NCBI RefSeq assembly: GCF_041296265.1
Contig: NC_091695.1
Coordinates: forward strand, 14,925,001 to 14,989,000
Source of the DNA: Equus caballus
Lineage: Eukaryota > Chordata > Mammalia > Perissodactyla > Equidae
Direction: 5' to 3'
Length of the DNA: 64,000 nt
Positions 59,920-64,000 of the stretch are shown piece after piece. Both the position numbers and the translations under genes were made by a program. The notes under the pieces were generated by a model. It was not told the origin of the DNA and did no database searches. It was given only the letters and a program-made list of their open reading frames with translations. Every line of letters starts with the position of its first letter. Positions within the stretch are counted from its first letter, which is position 1.

Positions 59920-60009
59920 AAAAGATTTACAAATCATATATCTGATACTAGCCTAATATCCAGAATATGTATAGGACTCTTACAACCCAACAATAAAATG
60001 TCAAACAAG

Positions 60010-60256
60010 GTGGCCGGCCCCATGGCAGAGTGATTAAGTTCGTTAGCTCTGCTTTGGTGGCACAGGGTTTCACTTGTTCAGATCCCGGGCACTGATGTGG
60101 CACTGTTCATCAGGCCATGCTGATGCGGCGTCACACATCACATAACCAGAGGCACTCACAACTAGAATTGGGACTCTGGGGAGAAGAAGAAGGAAAAACA
60201 AATGAAGAAGATTGGCAACAGATGTTAGCTCAGGTGCCGATCTTAAAAGAAAAAAG
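60010..60256 (+). repeat. ERE-family SINE nested in L1
   Basis: Head 'gtggccggccccatggcaga', B-box-like 'gttcagatcccggg', 'gactctggggagaagaagaa', 'ttggcaacagatgttagctc' and tail. Exact target-site duplication 'gtcaaacaag' at 60000-60009 and 60257-60266. It lies only 73 bases from the ERE1 tail duplication, so both hit the same A-rich L1 section. Confidence 0.94.
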
Positions 60257-60552
60257 GTCAAACAAGATATAAAACAAGATTTATAAAAGTCTAACAAGCA
60301 CATGAAAAGACACTCAACATCTTTAGACTTTAGGAAATTGGAAATCAATACCATAATGAGATATCACTTCACACCCACTGGGCGGACTCTAATTAAAATG
60401 TGTATGTATATATACAATAGCAAGTGTTGGCAAGGTTTTGGAGCAACTGAAACTGTCATACATTATTAGTGGGAATATAAAATGACTCAGACACTCTGGA
60501 AATCAGTTTGGTGATTCCTCATATAAACAAATATAGAATTACTATCAGACCA

Positions 60553-61207
60553 AATGCATAGTAAAAATATTTGCCTTCCACAAAGAGAAGTTGCCCTTTG
60601 CCCTCAGTTTCTGGGAGGTAATCTATGTCTTACCTGACAAAAATGTCTGTTTAGGGAGGGTGGCTGGCCACACCTGATATCAAGGTGGGCCTGACCATAT
60701 TACACAATCTTCAAGTAGGGATTGCCCATACCAGAAAGATTAACCATGAGATTTAGTGTGGAGGCTTTTAGATATGGAGTATCAGTCAACCTGGAGGCTG
60801 AGACCAACATTTGGACAATCAATCAATTAATCAAGCCTCTGTAACAGAGTCCTAATAAAAATTGAACACTGAGGTTTGTGTGGATTTCCCTGGTTGGGAA
60901 TAACTCATGTGTATTGTACAATGTTAATTCTGGGATGATAACATGTCCTGAGGACAATGGAAGTTTCCTTTTTGGACCCCTCCTAGACTCTGTCCAATAC
61001 ATTTCTACCTTTGAGTTATTTGTCTGTGTCCTTATCTTGTGATGAACCATAACTGTGAGTATAGCTCTCTGTAAGTTGTTTGAAATTTCTGGGAAATTAG
61101 GGTACCTAAATGTGTTTTTGGGAATTCCTCAGACTTGTAATTTGTGCCAGAATTGAGTGCTGGATTATATGCTGTGACCTCAAACCTTACAGTCTGGCTA
61201 ACTCCAC
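60553..61207 (+). repeat. Solo LTR, probably ERV-L-related, nested in L1 (fossil)
   Basis: A 0.65-kb block interrupts the L1 between 'actatcagacc' and 'ccagcaattccactcc', which are neighbours in L1. It has LTR features: 'cctctgtaacagagtcctaa' and 'taaaaattgaacactgaggt', the 'tttccctggttggg' motif, a polyadenylation-type region, 'aaccataactgtgagtatag' and the end 'cagtctggctaactccac'. These are shared by several ERV-L-type LTRs. It is old but younger than the L1. No internal part is present. Confidence 0.7.
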
Positions 61208-61894
61208 GGTACCAGCAATTCCACTCCTAGGTATATACAAAACAGAATTGACAACAGGCACTCAAGCAAATACTTACACATGAATGTTCTTATCAGCATT
61301 ATTCACAACCGCCAAAAGGTGAAACAACACAAATGTCCTTCAATAAATAGATGGACACACTAAATGTGGTGTGTATATATGTATGATGGGATATTACTTA
61401 GTAATAAAAAGGAATAAAGTACTGATACATGTTATAATGTGAATGAACCTTGAAAACAGTATGCTAGAATGAGAGAGGTCAGACACAAAGGTCACATACT
61501 GCATGGTTCCCTTTGCATGAAATGTATAATATGGGTAAATACATAGAGATAGAAAGCAGATTTCTCATTATTAGGACCAAGGAGGAGGGGAAATGGGGAA
61601 AAACTGTTTAATGGGTATGATTATTTTTTGAGATGGTGAAAATAATTTGGAACTAAGTAGAGGTGTGGGTGTACAATATGGTGAACCTTTTAGTGTCAAT
61701 GAATTTTTACTTGAAAAAGATTAATATTATATTATGAGAATTTCACTTCAATAGAAGAGAAACCAGTTATGAAAGGGAAATAAGATTTGATTCTATTTTT
61801 TATCTCAGTCTCTGCATGAGTTGATTCAAATTTTTCAAAGGTAAAAATCCTGTTATTCTCCTAACTAAAATTCTATTGCTTCAGTCTTCCATAT

Positions 61895-62300
61895 TATCAA
61901 TAATTAATTATCCAGAAAGAAGGAAGTAAATAAGTTTTTCTTGTTCTAATACTCTATCCTTTCTGTTCCAGTTTGCTGAAAATTTTTATCATGAATAGTT
62001 GCTTAATGTTATTAACTATTCTTCACATCTTTTGAGGTGACTATATGTTATATTTTATTTTGTTAATGTGGTGAATCACATTGATGGACTAGTAATGATA
62101 TAGCAAGCTTGCATTCCTGGATTAAACCTCTCCTGAATATGATTTATTACCCATTGCATATATCAATGAATTGATTTGCTATTTTAAGCACTTGTCCATA
62201 TATATTTATGATATATTGCTCTGGAACTTACCTATCTAGTGATGCAGGTATCATAAAATGAACTGGAAAATGTTGCCTGCTTATTCTATTGTTGGTATAA
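61895..62300 (-). repeat. L1 ORF2 fragment, antisense
   Basis: 'gtttgctgaaaatttttatc', 'atgaatagttgcttaatgtt', 'tttgttaatgtggtgaatca', 'cattgatggactagtaatga' and 'gcttgcattcctggattaaa' follow antisense L1 ORF2. It is a separate fragment from the twin-primed element, since the order and orientation do not continue from it. Confidence 0.8.
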
Positions 62301-63086
62301 ATTTATGTACGATTGGAATTAAACCTCTCTAATGTGCCATATACATTAGGGATAAGGCTATCAGTTTTGTAAGGTATTCCTGAAATTTTGTTGATAACAG
62401 TAGGGAAATAAACACCAAATATAACCAGAAAATCACTCATACATGTTGCTTCTCTGAGACCCACAAGGTCAGAACTATTTTCATACACTTTCTATTGGGC
62501 TTTATCCTTGTGCTTAGAATGCAACTTTTTTCATCAACAAGACAGTCTTTGAGCTTGAATGAACTATGAATCTAAGCAGCAATACTCAGGAAAGAAAGAG
62601 CCTTGATGTAGGAGCTCCACAATCCCTTCCCCTAACTGCCCGTCTGAATTTCCTTATTTCTCTTTCAGAGTCAATCTTTTTCTAAGAAGATAAAGAGTAA
62701 GGAAGATCAGTTATGCAGTAAAAATGTCACCTAACACCCCTGGAACCCTCATATCATAAAAAAATTGTCCAGCATTGCAAATTTCCTGAAGTTGTATTAC
62801 TAAACATTATATGAAAAGTAATATTTACATAATATGGTCTACATTCAACTTATAACATTTTCTCCATTAAGTGACTATTAATTCTGTACATTCTTCCTTT
62901 AATCTTGTGAATACCTTCACCAAAAATCTTGACACAGCTCCTCAGAAATGAAACAAAGGAACTGCACCTATCCATGGCACTATTAAGAATATAAAGTAAG
63001 AAGCGTATAATTCATATATAGAAATGAAGAGCCCATCTAAAAGTGCACAGATTAAAATTATAACTTTGAAATGCTTGGAGAATATC
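62301..63086. other. Intergenic stretch, nothing recognised
   Basis: AT-rich DNA without gene or clear repeat. Confidence 0.45.
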
Positions 63087-63330
63087 TGCATTATATTTGT
63101 GTAAGTAAATGTCCATTCAAAAGCATTTTCCAGAATAAATAAAATCTATTCTAAAGGAACTTACAGCTATTCAGATGTTTTTCTTTATCATTTGTTTTAT
63201 TTTCTCCTTAGGATCTTAAATCCAAAGACCTATAGCATATGTCAAATATAGCTCACCCTATACTGTGTTCACATCCTTTAGATACATGTTTTCTGTCATT
63301 AAAATATTTTTATTAACATACACACAGCCT
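63087..63330. repeat. Non-coding block similar to 52283-52600
   Basis: Partner of the block at 52.3 kb (see there). Alignment by eye is good for about 140 bases and patchy afterwards, where both copies reach a short CA-rich run. Confidence 0.6.
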
Positions 63331-63700
63331 ATCAAACTACTTGTTGACTGGAGCACTTAGTTGAGTGCTGACAGAGAGTTAAAAGTTAAATAAATCACAT
63401 AACTCTATACATTATATATCTTGAATTGTTGAATATATTGTTACATATTGTTCCACAATCAAATAAATAGGTTAGGTTACAAAGTTTGACATCAATCTTC
63501 ATTAAAATGGAAATTAGAATTTTTTATTTGCAGATAAAAAGTCCATGATTTGGGTGAAGTCAATAACATGATTCACAGTCTGCAGTTGGACTGAAACCAT
63601 GATAACTTGGAAATTTACCAAAATTTTGTCTATCCTGTGAGACATCAACCATGATCAGCCATGGAAAAGTCTGTCAAGCTACAACAGTTATTTTTATTTA

Positions 63701-63917
63701 TTTATTTATTTTCAAAAAAAGATTCACTCTGAGCTAACATCTGTTACCAATCTTCCTTTTTTCTTCTTCTCCCCACCAGAACCTCAGTACATAGTTGTAT
63801 ATTCTACTTGTAGGTCCTTTTGGTTCTTCTATATGAGCCACCACCATAGCATGGCTACTGACAGACAAGTGATGTGGTTCCATGCAAAGGAACTGAATCC
63901 AGGCCACCAAAGTGGAG
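63701..63917 (-). repeat. ERE-family SINE, head missing
   Basis: Antisense ERE: A/T-rich tail, 'gattcactctgagctaacat', 'ctgttaccaatcttcctttt', 'ttcttcttctccccaccaga', 'agtacatagttgtatattct' and 'aggccaccaaagtggagc', where it stops before the tRNA-like head. Flanks 'cagttatttttat' (63685-63698) and 'cagttatatttat' (63918-63930) look like a target-site duplication, so the copy was 5'-truncated at insertion. Confidence 0.88.
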
Positions 63918-64000
63918 CAGTTATATTTATCTGAAATACAGGAAGAACAGTTTCCATTAAACAAAATTGACCATAAACTTTAGGTATATTGAAGTGTTAG

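Larger units (their letters stand above)
59097..61757 (+). repeat. L1 LINE, sense 3' part with nested insertions
   Basis: Sense L1 ORF2 and 3' region: 'aacaacatattaaagggatt', 'gacctagtgagattttttcc', 'aaagcatgtgacaaattgaa', 'catatatctgatactagcct', 'caagtgttggcaaggttttg', 'ccagcaattccactcctagg', 'tcaataaatagatggacaca' and an A-rich 3' end near 61757. Part of the sequence between about 59437 and 59570 is missing and replaced by an ERE. It contains two further EREs and one LTR. No coding capacity remains. Confidence 0.9.

Noticed and set aside
1-64000. CRISPR array, operon, phage or bacterial mobile system
   Set aside because: There are no regularly spaced short repeats, no ribosome-binding sites and no dense coding. 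The content is mammalian throughout.

Overview
The window looks like vertebrate, mammalian genomic DNA: AT-rich, no operons, intron-era gene structure and many retroposons. The lineage marker is the SINE family. About twenty copies of a tRNA-Ser-derived SINE that I recognise as the equine repetitive element (ERE) family are present in several age classes, including near-pristine ERE1 copies at 50781 and 59698. That points to a perissodactyl, most likely a horse, ass or zebra (Equus). Older mammalian repeats are also present: MIR, L2, MER5A, MER20-like, L1M and HAL1-like LINEs, MLT1-type LTRs and an ERV-L pol remnant.

The only real genes I can support are olfactory receptors (ORs), all on the minus strand. 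Four have open coding exons: an OR9-like receptor (4292-5224), an OR5D18-like receptor (24456-25394), an OR5D13-like receptor (40659-41606) and a second OR5D13-related receptor with an abnormal N-terminus (54373-55389). Four are OR pseudogenes: OR5L-like at 13109-14041, OR5L-like with a large internal deletion at 17272-17782, OR5D14-like at 30906-31902, and OR5D-like with a missing 5' end at 49645-50470. Read along the minus strand from 64 kb to 1, the order is OR5D, OR5D-psi, OR5D13, OR5D14-psi, OR5D18, OR5L-psi, OR5L-psi, OR9-like. As I remember it, this follows the human 11q11 order OR5D13, OR5D14, OR5L1, OR5D18, OR5L2, OR5D16, OR9M1P, so this is probably the equid copy of that cluster.

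Region by region: 1-4.2 kb is intergenic. 4.3-5.2 kb is the OR9-like gene. 5.2-13.1 kb is repeat-rich intergenic DNA with an MLT1-type LTR. 13.1-17.8 kb holds two OR5L pseudogenes. 18-24.4 kb is SINE/LINE-rich. 24.5-55.4 kb is the OR5D array with large AT-rich spacers, an antisense ERV-L pol fossil near 36.6-37.2 kb and L1 remnants. 55.4-58.6 kb is featureless. 58.9-61.8 kb is an inverted (twin-primed) old L1 that collected four ERE SINEs at or within its limits and one LTR. 62-64 kb is intergenic and contains a block similar to DNA at 52.3 kb.

The genes do not form a pathway. Each OR is an independent G-protein-coupled odorant receptor, normally expressed one allele per sensory neuron. I see no undescribed molecular system. 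The points most worth checking are the lost start codon and shifted N-terminus of the 54 kb receptor, the 67-bp templated-looking duplication beside the 5' break of the 50 kb pseudogene, the twin-primed L1 nest, and the young ERE1 insertions.
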